NCBI RefSeq assembly: GCF_900111685.1
Contig: NZ_FOHX01000017.1
Coordinates: forward strand, 124,001 to 188,000
From: Nonomuraea wenchangensis
GTDB taxonomy: Bacteria > Actinomycetota > Actinomycetes > Streptosporangiales > Streptosporangiaceae
Reading direction: 5' to 3'
DNA: 64,000 bases
In this document: positions 1 through 8,299 of the stretch, piece by piece
How positions within the stretch are numbered: position 1 is the first letter of the stretch
Layout: every line of letters starts with the position of its first letter
Made by a program: the position numbers and the translations under genes
Notes under the pieces: model-generated
What the model was told of the DNA's origin: nothing
Databases searched by the model: none
What the model saw: the letters and a program-made list of their open reading frames with translations, nothing else

Positions 1-247
1 CTGCCGTCAGCGTAAGTCGGGACTCCGAGTGCGCAAACCCCCTATTTTCTCTCTTGACGGAGCCGCCTGTCAGCCGAACCAGAGAAATCGCTGGTGAGCA
101 GCGGGTCGAGCACCTCGCCTGGACCTTGGAACTGTCCAAGATGCCACACATAAGAGTCGCCGGAGCCCTGTCAAAAGTTGGCAAAGGGACGGCGAGCCGC
201 TTGGAATGCGGGCGCGAAAAGACGGTATCGAGCTGACCGAATTGAAC
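1..247. other. left-edge stretch without a supported gene
   Basis: No reading frame here has a convincing ribosome binding site and codon pattern. A perfect 6-bp inverted repeat (CTTGGA, four-base loop, TCCAAG) lies at 125-140. It is followed by GC-moderate sequence up to the end of the minus-strand gene that stops at 248. The hairpin could help end that transcript, but it has no T-run, so this is only a suggestion. Confidence 0.4.
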
Positions 248-1030
248 TCACAGGGCTGATGAGACCAGAGTGACCAAACGTTCGGTGAGCGGAGCGTAAT
301 AACGCGGCAGCACATTGTCGTCCAACGGCACGACCACGTCGATCTTTCCTTCGGCCTCCCCGACGAACAGGCCGGGGTCGTTGCTGTCGGCGAAGGAGAC
401 CGTCGGCACCCCCGCCTCGCCGGCCGCTCCCGCCCAGCCGTGGTCGGCGATCACCAGGTCGGGCAGGTCCCCGTCCAGCTCGTGCAGCATGTGCCGCATC
501 GGCGCGGCGTCGTGGGTGTGCACGAAGTTGCCCCGGTCGTCGAGCATCGCGATGTCGTGGAGGTAGCGGATGCGGCGCGGGCGGCCGAAGCCGGAGCCCG
601 CGTACGTCCAGCCCTCGCCGGGCGTCAGCAGCCGCGCGCCGTGCCGCTCGCAGAGCGCCGCGAGCGGCAGGTGGACCGCCAGCAGCCCGGTGGGGTGACC
701 GGTCGCGAACAGGATCCGCGGCTCGGGCCGGGCCAGCACGGCCGCGATGCGCTCGGCCATGGCGTCGAGGGCGTCGATGGTCAGCTCGGGGTCGATGGTG
801 TCCTGGCCCCAGCGGTGCCCGGGGTCGGAGACGACGCCCGCGGACTTGGCCATGAGCGCGAGCACGTCCCGGTAGGACCACGGGTGGTCGAAGCTCAGGC
901 CGAGGGCGTAGTAGGGGTCGCCGTTGGCCAGGGAGCTGTAGTGGTCGAGGTTGTTCTCACGGGGGGTCGCGACGTCACCGGCGATGCGGGTCCGTACGAG
1001 GTGATCGCGGAGTTGGTCGCGGCTCAGCAC
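248..1030 (-). CDS. conserved actinobacterial protein, usually annotated as phosphatase
   Basis: A 260-residue soluble protein with no signal peptide or membrane segment. It resembles, from memory, a family found beside acuC in Streptomyces and labelled phosphatase. Recognisable stretches are ENNLDHY near residue 28, GQDTIDPELT near 75, LFATGHP near 107 and ADHGWAGAAGE near 198. The conserved His and Asp residues could bind metal or phosphate, but the reaction is not established by the sequence. It starts 39 bases after the acuC stop on the same strand, so the two are probably co-transcribed. The gene call is secure and the function weak. Confidence 0.7.
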   Translation of the reverse strand: MLSRDQLRDHLVRTRIAGDVATPRENNLDHYSSLANGDPYYALGLSFDHPWSYRDVLALMAKSAGVVSDPGHRWGQDTIDPELTIDALDAMAERIAAVLARPEPRILFATGHPTGLLAVHLPLAALCERHGARLLTPGEGWTYAGSGFGRPRRIRYLHDIAMLDDRGNFVHTHDAAPMRHMLHELDGDLPDLVIADHGWAGAAGEAGVPTVSFADSNDPGLFVGEAEGKIDVVVPLDDNVLPRYYAPLTERLVTLVSSAL

Positions 1031-1069
1031 AGCTTTCCTTCGCAGAACATCGGCGCCAGGGCCTGGGGG

Positions 1070-2233
1070 CTAGGGCATCGGGTCGAGGCCGTGCAGGGGG
1101 AACACCGCTTTGCGGGTCGCCATGACCGCACGGTCGATGGGGTCCGCTGGGTCATAACCTGCCGAGATATCACGAAATTCCGGGTTTCGGCCATCTGTCA
1201 TGGTCAGCGGGGGCGTCTCGCCGGTGCGCTCCCGGACGTACCTGCGCCACTCCTCGCTGGTCGGCGTGGCCGGGGCGACCGGGTGACCCGCCGCCTCGGC
1301 GAGCAGGTGCGTCCACGCCCTCGGGACGACCTGGACCAGCTCGTAGCCGCCGCCCCCGACCGCGATCCAGCGCCCGCCCGCCGTCTCGTGGGCCAGGCGG
1401 TGCAGGGCGGCGTAGGCGAGGCGCTGGCCGTCGACGCTCAGCATGAGGTTGGCCAGCGGGTCGAGCGCGTGGCTGTCGCAGCCGTGCTGGGTCACCAGCA
1501 CCTCGGGCCGGAACTCGTGCAGCAGCGGCGGCACGACCGCGTGGAAGGCCCGCAGCCAGCCCGCGTCGCCGCAGCCGGCCGGCAGCGCCACGTTGACCGC
1601 CGTGCCCTCGGCGCCGGTCTCCTCGGGGAAGCCGGTGCCGGGGAACAGCGTGCGCGGGCTCTCGTGCAGGCTGATCGTCAGCACCCGAGGGTCGTCGTAG
1701 AAGGCCGTCTGGACGCCGTCGCCGTGGTGGACGTCGACGTCGACGTACGCGATCCGGCCCACCCCGCGCTCCAGCAGCCAGGCGATGGCGAGCGCCGGGT
1801 CGTTGTAGACGCAGAAGCCGCTCGCCATGGCCGGCATGGCGTGGTGGAGCCCGCCCGCGATGTTGACGGCGTGCTCGGCCGCGCCCTCCCAGATCGTCCG
1901 GGCGGCGGCCAGCGAGGCGCCCGCGATCAGCGCCGACGCCTCGTGCACGCCCTTGAACGCCGGGTTGTCCATGGTGCCGAGCCCGCAGCCGAGGTCGGGC
2001 GCGCCGGAGACGGACACCCGCTTGACCGCCTCGACGTAGTCGCGCTTGTGGATCATGGCCAGCTCGTCGTCGCTCGCCGGCTCGCAGCCGGCCAGCTCGA
2101 CCCGGTCGAGCACGCCCAGGTGGCGGGCCAGCGCCATCGTCAGCTCGACCCTGACGGGCGCGAGTGGATGGGTGGGGCCGAAGTCGTAGGAGGTGAGAGC
2201 GTCGTCCCAGATCACCCGTACCGACCGGCTCAT
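1070..2233 (-). CDS. acuC: acetoin utilization protein AcuC, class I histone-deacetylase-like amidohydrolase
   Basis: Predicted 387-residue Zn-dependent deacetylase of the arginase/HDAC fold. The family removes acetyl groups from protein lysines; in Bacillus AcuC acts on acetyl-CoA synthetase, and an acs gene lies at the far end of this window. Visible signatures are GGLHHAM (tandem active-site histidines), YVDVDVHHGDGVQ (metal-binding Asp/His), SLHESPRTLFPGTG and a late GGGGY. The reading frame stays open far upstream, but the ATG at 2233 has a strong GGAGGGG site six bases before it and begins the family's normal N-terminus. It is divergent from the histidine kinase at 2360. Confidence 0.92.
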   Translation of the reverse strand: MSRSVRVIWDDALTSYDFGPTHPLAPVRVELTMALARHLGVLDRVELAGCEPASDDELAMIHKRDYVEAVKRVSVSGAPDLGCGLGTMDNPAFKGVHEASALIAGASLAAARTIWEGAAEHAVNIAGGLHHAMPAMASGFCVYNDPALAIAWLLERGVGRIAYVDVDVHHGDGVQTAFYDDPRVLTISLHESPRTLFPGTGFPEETGAEGTAVNVALPAGCGDAGWLRAFHAVVPPLLHEFRPEVLVTQHGCDSHALDPLANLMLSVDGQRLAYAALHRLAHETAGGRWIAVGGGGYELVQVVPRAWTHLLAEAAGHPVAPATPTSEEWRRYVRERTGETPPLTMTDGRNPEFRDISAGYDPADPIDRAVMATRKAVFPLHGLDPMP

Positions 2234-2347
2234 GCCAACCCCTCCACGTGCCGCCTCGCCTTGGGCCGACGTTACCGCAGCGCGGACTCCGCGTTGTAGC
2301 CCGGGCTCGGAGCGAAATGCCTGGGCTATGCCGGACATCTCATGACT

Positions 2348-2362
2348 TAGGGTTTGGGCGTG
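2348..2362 (+). promoter_or_regulatory. -10-like hexamer placed for leaderless translation of the kinase gene
   Basis: TAGGGT at 2348-2353 is followed by six bases and then the GTG at 2360. This is the spacing of actinobacterial leaderless promoters, where transcription begins at or near the start codon. No Shine-Dalgarno sequence is visible, which supports the reading. The 126-base gap to acuC must also hold the divergent acuC promoter. Confidence 0.45.
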
Positions 2363-3529
2363 CGGATGGGGCGAACGGTCAGGAGAGCCGTGCGGTTCCT
2401 GCGGCGTCCCAAGGTCTTCGACGCCGCACTGGTGATCGTCATCTCGGTCCCCTCCGTGATCGCGCTGGTCGTCATGATCGCGCGGGGCGAGACCGGGGAA
2501 GCGCCGCGCCTGGTCCACTACCTCGTGGGCGCGGCGCTGCTGCTGTGGCGCCGGCGCCGGCCGGTGCTCACCGCGGCGCTGATGACGGCGCTGGACGTCA
2601 CCGGCATGGCCCTGCGCCTCGTCACGGTCGCCGACCTGCCCATGGCCATAGCGCTCTACAGCCTGGGCCGGCACACCTCGGGCCGCGTCACCGCACTGGC
2701 CGCGCTCGCCGCCTACGCCTGCTACGCCCTGGCCGGGGAGGTCTTCCAGCCCGGCAGGGGCAACTGGGTGGGCTACGTGTTCGCCGTGGCGACGGCCGTG
2801 GGCGTCGGCCAGCTCGTCCGGCTGCGTGCGGAGCTCGACGAACGCGCCAGGAGCGAGGCCGCCGACGCCGCCGTACGCGAGGAGCGGCGGCGCATCGCCC
2901 GAGAGCTGCACGACATCGTGGCGCACCACATCACCGTCATCACCGCCCTCGTCGGCGGCGCGCGGGCCACCCTCCCCGCCGAGCAGGAGGTCACCAGGGA
3001 CGCGCTGAAGAGCGCCGAGCAGACCGCCCGCGAGGCCATGACGGAGATGCGCCTCCTGCTCGACGTGCTCAGGGCCGACGACGTGCTCCGCGACGGCGAC
3101 CTGATCGGCGCGGGCGGCGCGGGCGGCACGGGACCGGACGCCGCGACCGGCGTCGGCGCCGACCGGCTGCCCGCCCTCGTCGCGGAGGCGAGGTCGGCCG
3201 GGCTGTCCACCAGCCTCACCGTGACCGGCACGCCCGTCGCGCTGCCCGCCCCCGTCGACCTCGCGGTCTACCGGATCGTCCAGGAGGCGCTGACCAACAC
3301 CCGCAAGCACGCGGCCGGGGCACGGGCCGGGGTGCGGCTGGCGTACGAGCCGGAGGCGGTCGAGGTCGAGGTCGTGGACGACGGGCGCGCCACGGGCTCC
3401 GGCACGCCCGGCTTCGGGCTCGGCGGCATGGCCGAGCGGGTGACGCTCTGCGGCGGCCGGCTCACGACCGGCCCGCACCCCGGCGGGGGCTTCCGCGTGC
3501 ACGCCCGCATCCCCCTGGAGACGCCGTGA
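2360..3529 (+). CDS. two-component sensor histidine kinase, NarL/DesK type
   Basis: A 389-residue membrane sensor kinase. Hydrophobic helices occupy roughly residues 20-145, followed by a HisKA_3 dimerisation helix (RRRIARELHDIVAHH, phospho-acceptor His near 184) and a C-terminal HATPase with EALTNTRKHA and GFGLGGM. It autophosphorylates and passes phosphate to the overlapping response regulator. TTG 2354, GTG 2360 and ATG 2366 are all possible starts; GTG 2360 fits the leaderless promoter. The stop overlaps the next gene by four bases (GTGA). The ABC exporter just downstream is the likely target, as in many DesK-type systems. Confidence 0.93.
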   Translation: MRMGRTVRRAVRFLRRPKVFDAALVIVISVPSVIALVVMIARGETGEAPRLVHYLVGAALLLWRRRRPVLTAALMTALDVTGMALRLVTVADLPMAIALYSLGRHTSGRVTALAALAAYACYALAGEVFQPGRGNWVGYVFAVATAVGVGQLVRLRAELDERARSEAADAAVREERRRIARELHDIVAHHITVITALVGGARATLPAEQEVTRDALKSAEQTAREAMTEMRLLLDVLRADDVLRDGDLIGAGGAGGTGPDAATGVGADRLPALVAEARSAGLSTSLTVTGTPVALPAPVDLAVYRIVQEALTNTRKHAAGARAGVRLAYEPEAVEVEVVDDGRATGSGTPGFGLGGMAERVTLCGGRLTTGPHPGGGFRVHARIPLETP

Positions 3530-4188
3530 TCCGCGTGCTGCTCGCCGACGACCACGAGCTGGTCCGCATGGGCTTCAGGCTCATGCTCGACGCCCAGCCC
3601 GACCTGTCCGTGGTGGGCGAGGCCGGCGACGGCGCGGAGGCGGTGGACCTCGCCCGGCGGCTGCGGCCGGACGTCGTGCTCATGGACCTGCACATGCCGA
3701 ACCTGGACGGGGTCCGCGCCACCGAGCTGATCACGGATGCGCTGCCGGAGGTGCGGGTGCTCGCGCTGAGCACGTTCGACCTGGACGAGAACGTGGTCGC
3801 GGCGCTGCGCGCGGGCGCGGACGGCTTCCTGCCGAAGGACGTCTCCCCCGAGGAGCTGATCGAGGGCGTGCGCGTGGTGCACCGGGGCGAGTCCGCGGTC
3901 GCGCCGCGCCTGCTGACCCGGCTGATCGGCACGTTCGTCCGCGACTCGCGGACCCCGCCCGCGCCCGCCCGCGCGGCCGGGCTCGCCGGGCTGACCGAGC
4001 GTGAGCGGGAGGTCCTCGTCCTCATCGCCCGCGGCCGCTCGAACGCGGAGATCGCCGCCGGCCTCGCCGTCTCACCCTCGACCGTCAAGAACCACGTGAC
4101 GAGCCTGTTCGCCAAGCTCGGCGTACGGGACCGCGCCCAGGCCGTCATCGTCGCCTACGAGGCGGGGCTCGTCCGCCCCGGAGAGTAG
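3526..4188 (+). CDS. NarL/FixJ-family response regulator
   Basis: A 220-residue regulator. The receiver domain (residues 1-118) has the acidic pocket LADDH, phospho-acceptor Asp54 in DVVLMDLHMP and the Lys of LPKD. It is followed by a LuxR-type helix-turn-helix (LTEREREVLVLIARG, SPSTVKNHV). The GTG start overlaps the kinase stop, so translation is coupled. It probably controls its own operon and the ABC exporter that begins 80 bases downstream; the long inverted repeat in that gap is a candidate site. Confidence 0.95.
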   Translation: MIRVLLADDHELVRMGFRLMLDAQPDLSVVGEAGDGAEAVDLARRLRPDVVLMDLHMPNLDGVRATELITDALPEVRVLALSTFDLDENVVAALRAGADGFLPKDVSPEELIEGVRVVHRGESAVAPRLLTRLIGTFVRDSRTPPAPARAAGLAGLTEREREVLVLIARGRSNAEIAAGLAVSPSTVKNHVTSLFAKLGVRDRAQAVIVAYEAGLVRPGE

Positions 4189-4193
4189 GACCC

Positions 4194-4269
4194 TGGTCCC
4201 AGAGCCCGCCCGGCGGAACGGTCCCCGGGCAGGAAGAAAGCAGCGGCCCGCGCCGCCAGGCTGGGACCA
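4194..4269 (+). promoter_or_regulatory. spaced 9-bp inverted repeat and possible leaderless promoter before the ABC exporter
   Basis: TGGTCCCAG at 4194-4202 is exactly complementary to CTGGGACCA at 4261-4269, whose last base is the A of the ABC-ATPase start codon. CAGGCT lies six bases before the ATG and could serve as a -10 element, with no clear ribosome binding site. The arms could be regulator half-sites or could pair in RNA to hide the start codon. Confidence 0.35.
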
Positions 4270-5159
4270 TGACAGCCATCAGGGCAACGAACCTGAGCAA
4301 ACGTTACGGCCCCACCGTCGCGGTGGCGGAGCTCTCCTTCGACGTCGAGCCCGGCCGGGTGACGGGTTTCCTCGGGCCCAACGGGGCCGGCAAGTCCACC
4401 ACGATGCGGATGATCCTCGGGCTCGACCGGCCCTCCGGCGGTGCCGTGCTCGTGGACGGGCGGCCGTACCACGAGCTGCGGCACCCGCTGCGCAAGGTGG
4501 GCGCGCTGCTCGACGCGAAGGCCGTGCACGGCGGGCGCAGCGCCCGTGACCACCTGCTGGCCATCGCCCAGAGCAACGGGCTGCCCGCGAGCCGGGTCGA
4601 GCAGGTGCTGGAGACCGTGGGGCTGCGCGAGGTCGCGAGACGCCGCGTCGGCGGCTTCTCCCTGGGCATGGCGCAGCGGCTCGGCATCGCCGCCGCGCTG
4701 CTCGGCGATCCGGAGATCCTGCTGTTCGACGAGCCCGTCAACGGGCTCGACCCGGACGGCATCCTGTGGATCCGCACGCTCATGCGCGAACTCGCGGCCG
4801 AGGGCCGCGCGGTCTTCGTCTCCAGCCACCTCATGAGCGAGATGGCCCAGACCGCCGACCACCTCATCGTGATCGGCAAGGGCCGGCTCATCGCCGACAC
4901 GGGCGTCGACGAGTTCATCGCGCGCAGCTCGCAGGGCTACGTACGGGTGCGCTCCCCCCGCCTGGCCGAGGTCGCCGACCTCATCGGCACGGGCGAGCGG
5001 CATCCCGACCACCTGCGCGTGACCGCGATGAGCACGCTGGAGATCGGCACGCTCACCGCGCGGGCCGGGATCCCGCTGGAGGAGCTGACGCACGTGCGGC
5101 CCTCGCTCGAAGCCGCCTACATGGAGCTGACCAAGGACAGTCTGGAGTACACGTCATGA
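4269..5159 (+). CDS. ABC transporter ATP-binding protein (multidrug/bacitracin-export type)
   Basis: A 296-residue ATPase with Walker A GPNGAGKST (about residues 37-45), a variant signature FSLGMAQRLGIA, Walker B ILLFDEPVNGLDPDG and an H-loop SSHLMSE. This DrrA/BcrA-like subfamily powers small-molecule or peptide export with a separately encoded permease. Its stop codon overlaps the permease ATG (ATGA), and it follows a two-component system, the arrangement of drug- or envelope-stress-responsive exporters. The substrate cannot be read from the sequence. Confidence 0.93.
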   Translation: MTAIRATNLSKRYGPTVAVAELSFDVEPGRVTGFLGPNGAGKSTTMRMILGLDRPSGGAVLVDGRPYHELRHPLRKVGALLDAKAVHGGRSARDHLLAIAQSNGLPASRVEQVLETVGLREVARRRVGGFSLGMAQRLGIAAALLGDPEILLFDEPVNGLDPDGILWIRTLMRELAAEGRAVFVSSHLMSEMAQTADHLIVIGKGRLIADTGVDEFIARSSQGYVRVRSPRLAEVADLIGTGERHPDHLRVTAMSTLEIGTLTARAGIPLEELTHVRPSLEAAYMELTKDSLEYTS

Positions 5160-5899
5160 TCGACATCCTCAGGTCGGAATGGACCAAGCTCCGCTCGGTC
5201 CGCTCCACGGTCTGGACGCTGGCCGCCACCGCCGTCATGATGATCGGCTTCGGCGCGCTGCTGTCCGCCGCGGTCAAGAACACCGCCGACGGGCCCGTCG
5301 AGCTCGCGAACGCGCTGATGGCGAGCCTGTCCGGCGCGATGTTCGCCTCGCTGTCGATCGCCGCGCTGGGCGTACTGGTGATCTCCGGGGAGTACCGCAC
5401 CGGCGGCATCCGCACCTCGTTCATGGCCGTACCACGGCGGCTCCACCTGCTCGCCGGCAAGGCCGTGGTCTTCACCGTGACCTCGCTGGTCGTCTGCACG
5501 CTCGCCGCCGCCGGGGCGCTCGCCGCCGGCCTGGCGATCACGCAGCCCGCCGGGCTCACGCCGGGCGAGGTCGTACGGTCCGCCGTCGGCGCGGGGCTCT
5601 ACCTGACCGCGTGCGGGCTGTTCGGGCTGGCCCTCGGCACGCTCGTCCGGCACACGCCGGGCGCGCTCGTGGCGGCCATCGCGCTGATCATGGTGCTCCC
5701 CGCGCTCGTCCGGCAGCTGCCCGGCCAGTGGGGCAGGACCGTCGCCGAGCACTTCACCACCAACGCGGGCCAGCTCGTCATGGCCGGCGGCGGAGGGGGC
5801 TCCTCGCTGAGCCCGTGGGCCGGGTTCGGCGTCTACCTGGCGTGGATCGCGGTGACCGCGGTCGCGGCGGGCGTCCTGATGCGCCGCCGCGACGCCTGA
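5156..5899 (+). CDS. ABC-2 type exporter permease
   Basis: A 247-residue integral membrane protein with about six hydrophobic helices. It starts with a cytoplasmic SEWTKLRSVRST segment typical of actinobacterial ABC-2 permeases and ends in RRRDA. It overlaps the ATPase gene by four bases and should form the transmembrane half of that exporter, probably as a homodimer. A Gly-rich loop (AGGGGGGSS) precedes the last helix. The frame is open further upstream, but only the overlapping ATG gives the family N-terminus. Confidence 0.92.
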   Translation: MIDILRSEWTKLRSVRSTVWTLAATAVMMIGFGALLSAAVKNTADGPVELANALMASLSGAMFASLSIAALGVLVISGEYRTGGIRTSFMAVPRRLHLLAGKAVVFTVTSLVVCTLAAAGALAAGLAITQPAGLTPGEVVRSAVGAGLYLTACGLFGLALGTLVRHTPGALVAAIALIMVLPALVRQLPGQWGRTVAEHFTTNAGQLVMAGGGGGSSLSPWAGFGVYLAWIAVTAVAAGVLMRRRDA

Positions 5900-5930
5900 C
5901 CATCCGGCGTCGAAGGACCAGGCCGGACGG
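5900..5930. terminator. hairpin between convergent permease and proC genes
   Basis: CCATCCGGC at 5900-5908 pairs with GCCGGACGG at 5922-5930 (eight of nine bases), in the 32-base gap between two convergent genes. It could stop transcripts from both sides. There is no long T-run. Confidence 0.5.
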
Positions 5931-5931
5931 C

Positions 5932-6726
5932 TCAGCCGCCCGCGAGCTCCCGCCCGCGGTCCCTGGCCGCCTCGATGGCGGCCAGGAACGCCGCCCGCAC
6001 GCTGTGCCGCTCCAGCTCCGCGATGGCCGCGATCGTGGTGCCGCCGGGCGAGGTGACCGCCTCGCGCAGGATCACCGGGTGCTCGCCCGAGTCGCGCAGC
6101 ATCACGGCCGCGCCGACGATCGACTGCGTGACCATGTCGAGCGCGGCGGCACGCGGCATGCCGAGCAGGATGCCCGCGTCCACCATGGCCTCGACCAGGT
6201 AGAAGAAGTAGGCGGGGCCGCTGCCGGAGAGCGCCGTCGCCGCGTCCTGCTGCGACTCGGGGATGCGCAGCACCTTGCCGACCGGCCTCAGCAGGTCCTC
6301 GGTCAGCCGGAGGTGCTCCTCCCCCGCGTGCGCCCCGGCCGAGATGACGCTCATCGCCTCGTCGAACCTGATCGGCGTGTTGGACATCACCCGCACGACC
6401 GGCACGTCCACCCCGAGCCGCTGCTCCACGAACGCCGTCGGGATGCCGGCCGCGGCCGTGATCACCAGGCGGTCGGCGGGGACATAGGGGGCGATCTCGG
6501 CCAGGAGGGTGGCCATGTCCTGCGGCTTGACCGCCAGGATCAGCGTGTCTGCCGCCTTCGCCGCCTCCGCGTTGGTGACGGTGCGCACGCCGTAGGTGTC
6601 GCGCAGCGCCTGCGCCCGCTCGGCCCTGCGGGTCGTCGCGAGCACGTCGCCCGGCTTGAACCCGGCCCGCAGCAGCCCGGACAGCAGGGCCTCGCCCATC
6701 TTGCCCGTGCCCAGAATCGCAATCAT
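5932..6726 (-). CDS. proC: pyrroline-5-carboxylate reductase
   Basis: A 264-residue cytoplasmic enzyme that reduces pyrroline-5-carboxylate to proline with NAD(P)H, the last step of proline synthesis. It has an N-terminal Rossmann motif MIAILGTGKMGEALLSG, the substrate region SGSGPAYFFYLVEAM and the ProC signature EAVTSPGGTTIAA near the C-terminus. It lies 30 bases after the proline dehydrogenase stop on the same strand, so the proline-making and proline-degrading genes are adjacent and probably co-transcribed. Confidence 0.96.
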   Translation of the reverse strand: MIAILGTGKMGEALLSGLLRAGFKPGDVLATTRRAERAQALRDTYGVRTVTNAEAAKAADTLILAVKPQDMATLLAEIAPYVPADRLVITAAAGIPTAFVEQRLGVDVPVVRVMSNTPIRFDEAMSVISAGAHAGEEHLRLTEDLLRPVGKVLRIPESQQDAATALSGSGPAYFFYLVEAMVDAGILLGMPRAAALDMVTQSIVGAAVMLRDSGEHPVILREAVTSPGGTTIAAIAELERHSVRAAFLAAIEAARDRGRELAGG

Positions 6727-6756
6727 CCTGGAAGCCTACTCACCGGCCAGGAGCGG

Positions 6757-7647
6757 TCAGCGACGCGACATCAGCGACCGCAGGAAGAACCCGACGTTGC
6801 GCGGGCGCTCGGCCAGGCGGCGCATGAGGTAGGCATACCAGTCGTCCCCGTACGGCACGTAGACCCGCATCTGCGAACCCAGGCCCGCCAGCCTGGCCTG
6901 CTCGGCGGGGCGGACGCCGTACAGCATCTGGTACTCGAACCCGGTGACGTCCCGGCCGTCGAGCACGGCGAGCGTCGAGGCGATCCGCAGCAGCCGGGGG
7001 TCGTGCGTGGCCACCATCGGGTAGGCCGTCCCCGCCATGAGCACCTTGAGGCAGCGTACGAACGACCGGTCGATCTCGACCGGCGCCGTGTAGGCCCCCG
7101 GCGCCGTGTAGGCCCCCTTGCACAGCCGCACCCGCGCCCCGCCGAGCTTCTCGCACCGCTCCAGCGAGTCCGGCAGGTAAGCCTGCACCACCACCCCCAC
7201 GTCGGGATGGTCGCGCCGCAGCGCGGTGTGGACGGCGTGCAGCCCGTGGATCGTGTCGCGCTCCTCGGCGTCGAGCGTCACGGTGACGCCGCGCCCGGCG
7301 GCGGCCCGGCAGATGTCGGCCGCGTGCTCGTACGCGAGCTGCTCCGACAGCCGCAGCCCGAGCGCGGTGAGCTTGACCGACACGTCCGCGCCGGCGGGCA
7401 GCAGGGCGAGCAGGGTGAGGTATTCGCCGACGGCCGCGGCGGCCTGCTCCCGGTCGGTCACCTCCTCGCCCAGGTGGTCGACGGTGACGAGAAGCCCTCT
7501 GCGGGTCAGGTCGCCGACCACGGCGGCGATGTCGTCGGCGACGTAGCGCTTGACCACGTCCCTGGTCAGCGGCGAGGTGGAGATGACGCGCTCGGCGCGT
7601 TCGCTTCGGGAGACGGCGAGCATGGCCTGACGGAGCACGAGCACCAC
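6757..7647 (-). CDS. proline dehydrogenase (monofunctional)
   Basis: About 296 residues. FAD-dependent TIM-barrel enzyme oxidising proline to pyrroline-5-carboxylate. Family motifs include SVKLTALGL, VTLDAEERD, VVQAYLPDSL, LCKGAY, MVATHDPRLL, FEYQMLYG and RVYVPYGDDWYAYLMRR. GTG codons at 7647, 7644 and 7638 and ATG at 7621 are possible starts; GTG 7647 sits five bases after a GGGG site. An exact 18-bp tandem duplication at 7082-7117 doubles the hexapeptide GAYTAP inside the conserved active-site segment. No P5C dehydrogenase gene is nearby. Confidence 0.9.
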   Translation of the reverse strand: MVLVLRQAMLAVSRSERAERVISTSPLTRDVVKRYVADDIAAVVGDLTRRGLLVTVDHLGEEVTDREQAAAAVGEYLTLLALLPAGADVSVKLTALGLRLSEQLAYEHAADICRAAAGRGVTVTLDAEERDTIHGLHAVHTALRRDHPDVGVVVQAYLPDSLERCEKLGGARVRLCKGAYTAPGAYTAPVEIDRSFVRCLKVLMAGTAYPMVATHDPRLLRIASTLAVLDGRDVTGFEYQMLYGVRPAEQARLAGLGSQMRVYVPYGDDWYAYLMRRLAERPRNVGFFLRSLMSRR

Positions 7648-7699
7648 ACTAACCCCGAAGGGCGCTGAACCGCGGGCCACCCGGATCCGTCGTAGAGGT

Positions 7700-8182
7700 A
7701 TGCGCACAATGACGAAAGCGACTCTTCTGGCCGGATCACTGGTTCTCGCGACGAGTTGTGCCACCGCGCCGGCCACGCGACCGGCCGCGTCCTCCGCCTC
7801 CCGCACCCCCACCCCGCCGCCGGCGGTCGAGGTGACCCCGGTCACCACCGCTCCGACGACGGCTCCGTCGGAAGGCCCCCAGCCGGTCAAGCCGACCGGC
7901 GACGCGATCAACGTACGCAAGGTCCGCTGGACCAAGGCCAAGCCGGTGTCCAAGGGCAAGAAGGTGCAGCTCACCTGGTGGTCGGGCGTCGCGCCGTGCA
8001 CGGTGCTGGACCGCGTCAAGGTCAAGGAGACGACGAAGAAGGTCACGATCACCCTGTACGAGGGCACCTCGCCCAAGGCCAGGAACACCTCCTGCATCAT
8101 GATCGCCATCGAGAAGACCACCACCGTCAAGCTCAAGAAGGCCCTGGGCAAGCGCGTGCTCGTGGACGGCGCCAGGCGCTGA
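7700..8182 (+). CDS. putative lipoprotein
   Basis: A 160-residue protein with a lipoprotein signal: hydrophobic LLAGSLVLATSC, lipobox Cys near residue 20. A Thr/Pro/Ala-rich linker (about 21-65) and a small Lys-rich domain with two further cysteines follow. It is probably anchored on the outer face of the membrane. Starts at 7700 and 7709 are both possible. I do not recognise the C-terminal domain. It is divergent from the proline dehydrogenase, with only 52 bases between the genes. Confidence 0.75.
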   Translation: MRTMTKATLLAGSLVLATSCATAPATRPAASSASRTPTPPPAVEVTPVTTAPTTAPSEGPQPVKPTGDAINVRKVRWTKAKPVSKGKKVQLTWWSGVAPCTVLDRVKVKETTKKVTITLYEGTSPKARNTSCIMIAIEKTTTVKLKKALGKRVLVDGARR

Positions 8183-8185
8183 GCC

Positions 8186-8244
8186 GTGTCCAAGAGCGGA
8201 CACCCCTGCTGACAACTGATCGATTACTTGCGATACATCGATCA
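8186..8244 (+). promoter_or_regulatory. hairpin plus 8-bp palindromic operator-like site
   Basis: GTGTCC/GGACAC at 8186-8203 forms a perfect 6-bp stem directly after the lipoprotein stop. Then TGATCGAT (8217-8224) and ATCGATCA (8237-8244) form a perfect inverted repeat around a 12-base spacer, with 20 bases between dyad centres, about two helical turns. The second element lies 55 bases before the secreted dehydrogenase gene and looks like a dimeric regulator site. No known consensus was recognised. Confidence 0.4.
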
Positions 8245-8299
8245 GGCACCGAAGGCGCGGGGGCGTCGAGGGTGACGTCGCTCCGCCCTGGGGGTTCCC

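Noticed and set aside
2234..3502. Long upstream extension of the acuC frame opposite the histidine kinase
   Set aside because: The extension has no family similarity, lies antisense to the kinase, and a strong ribosome binding site marks the ATG at 2233.
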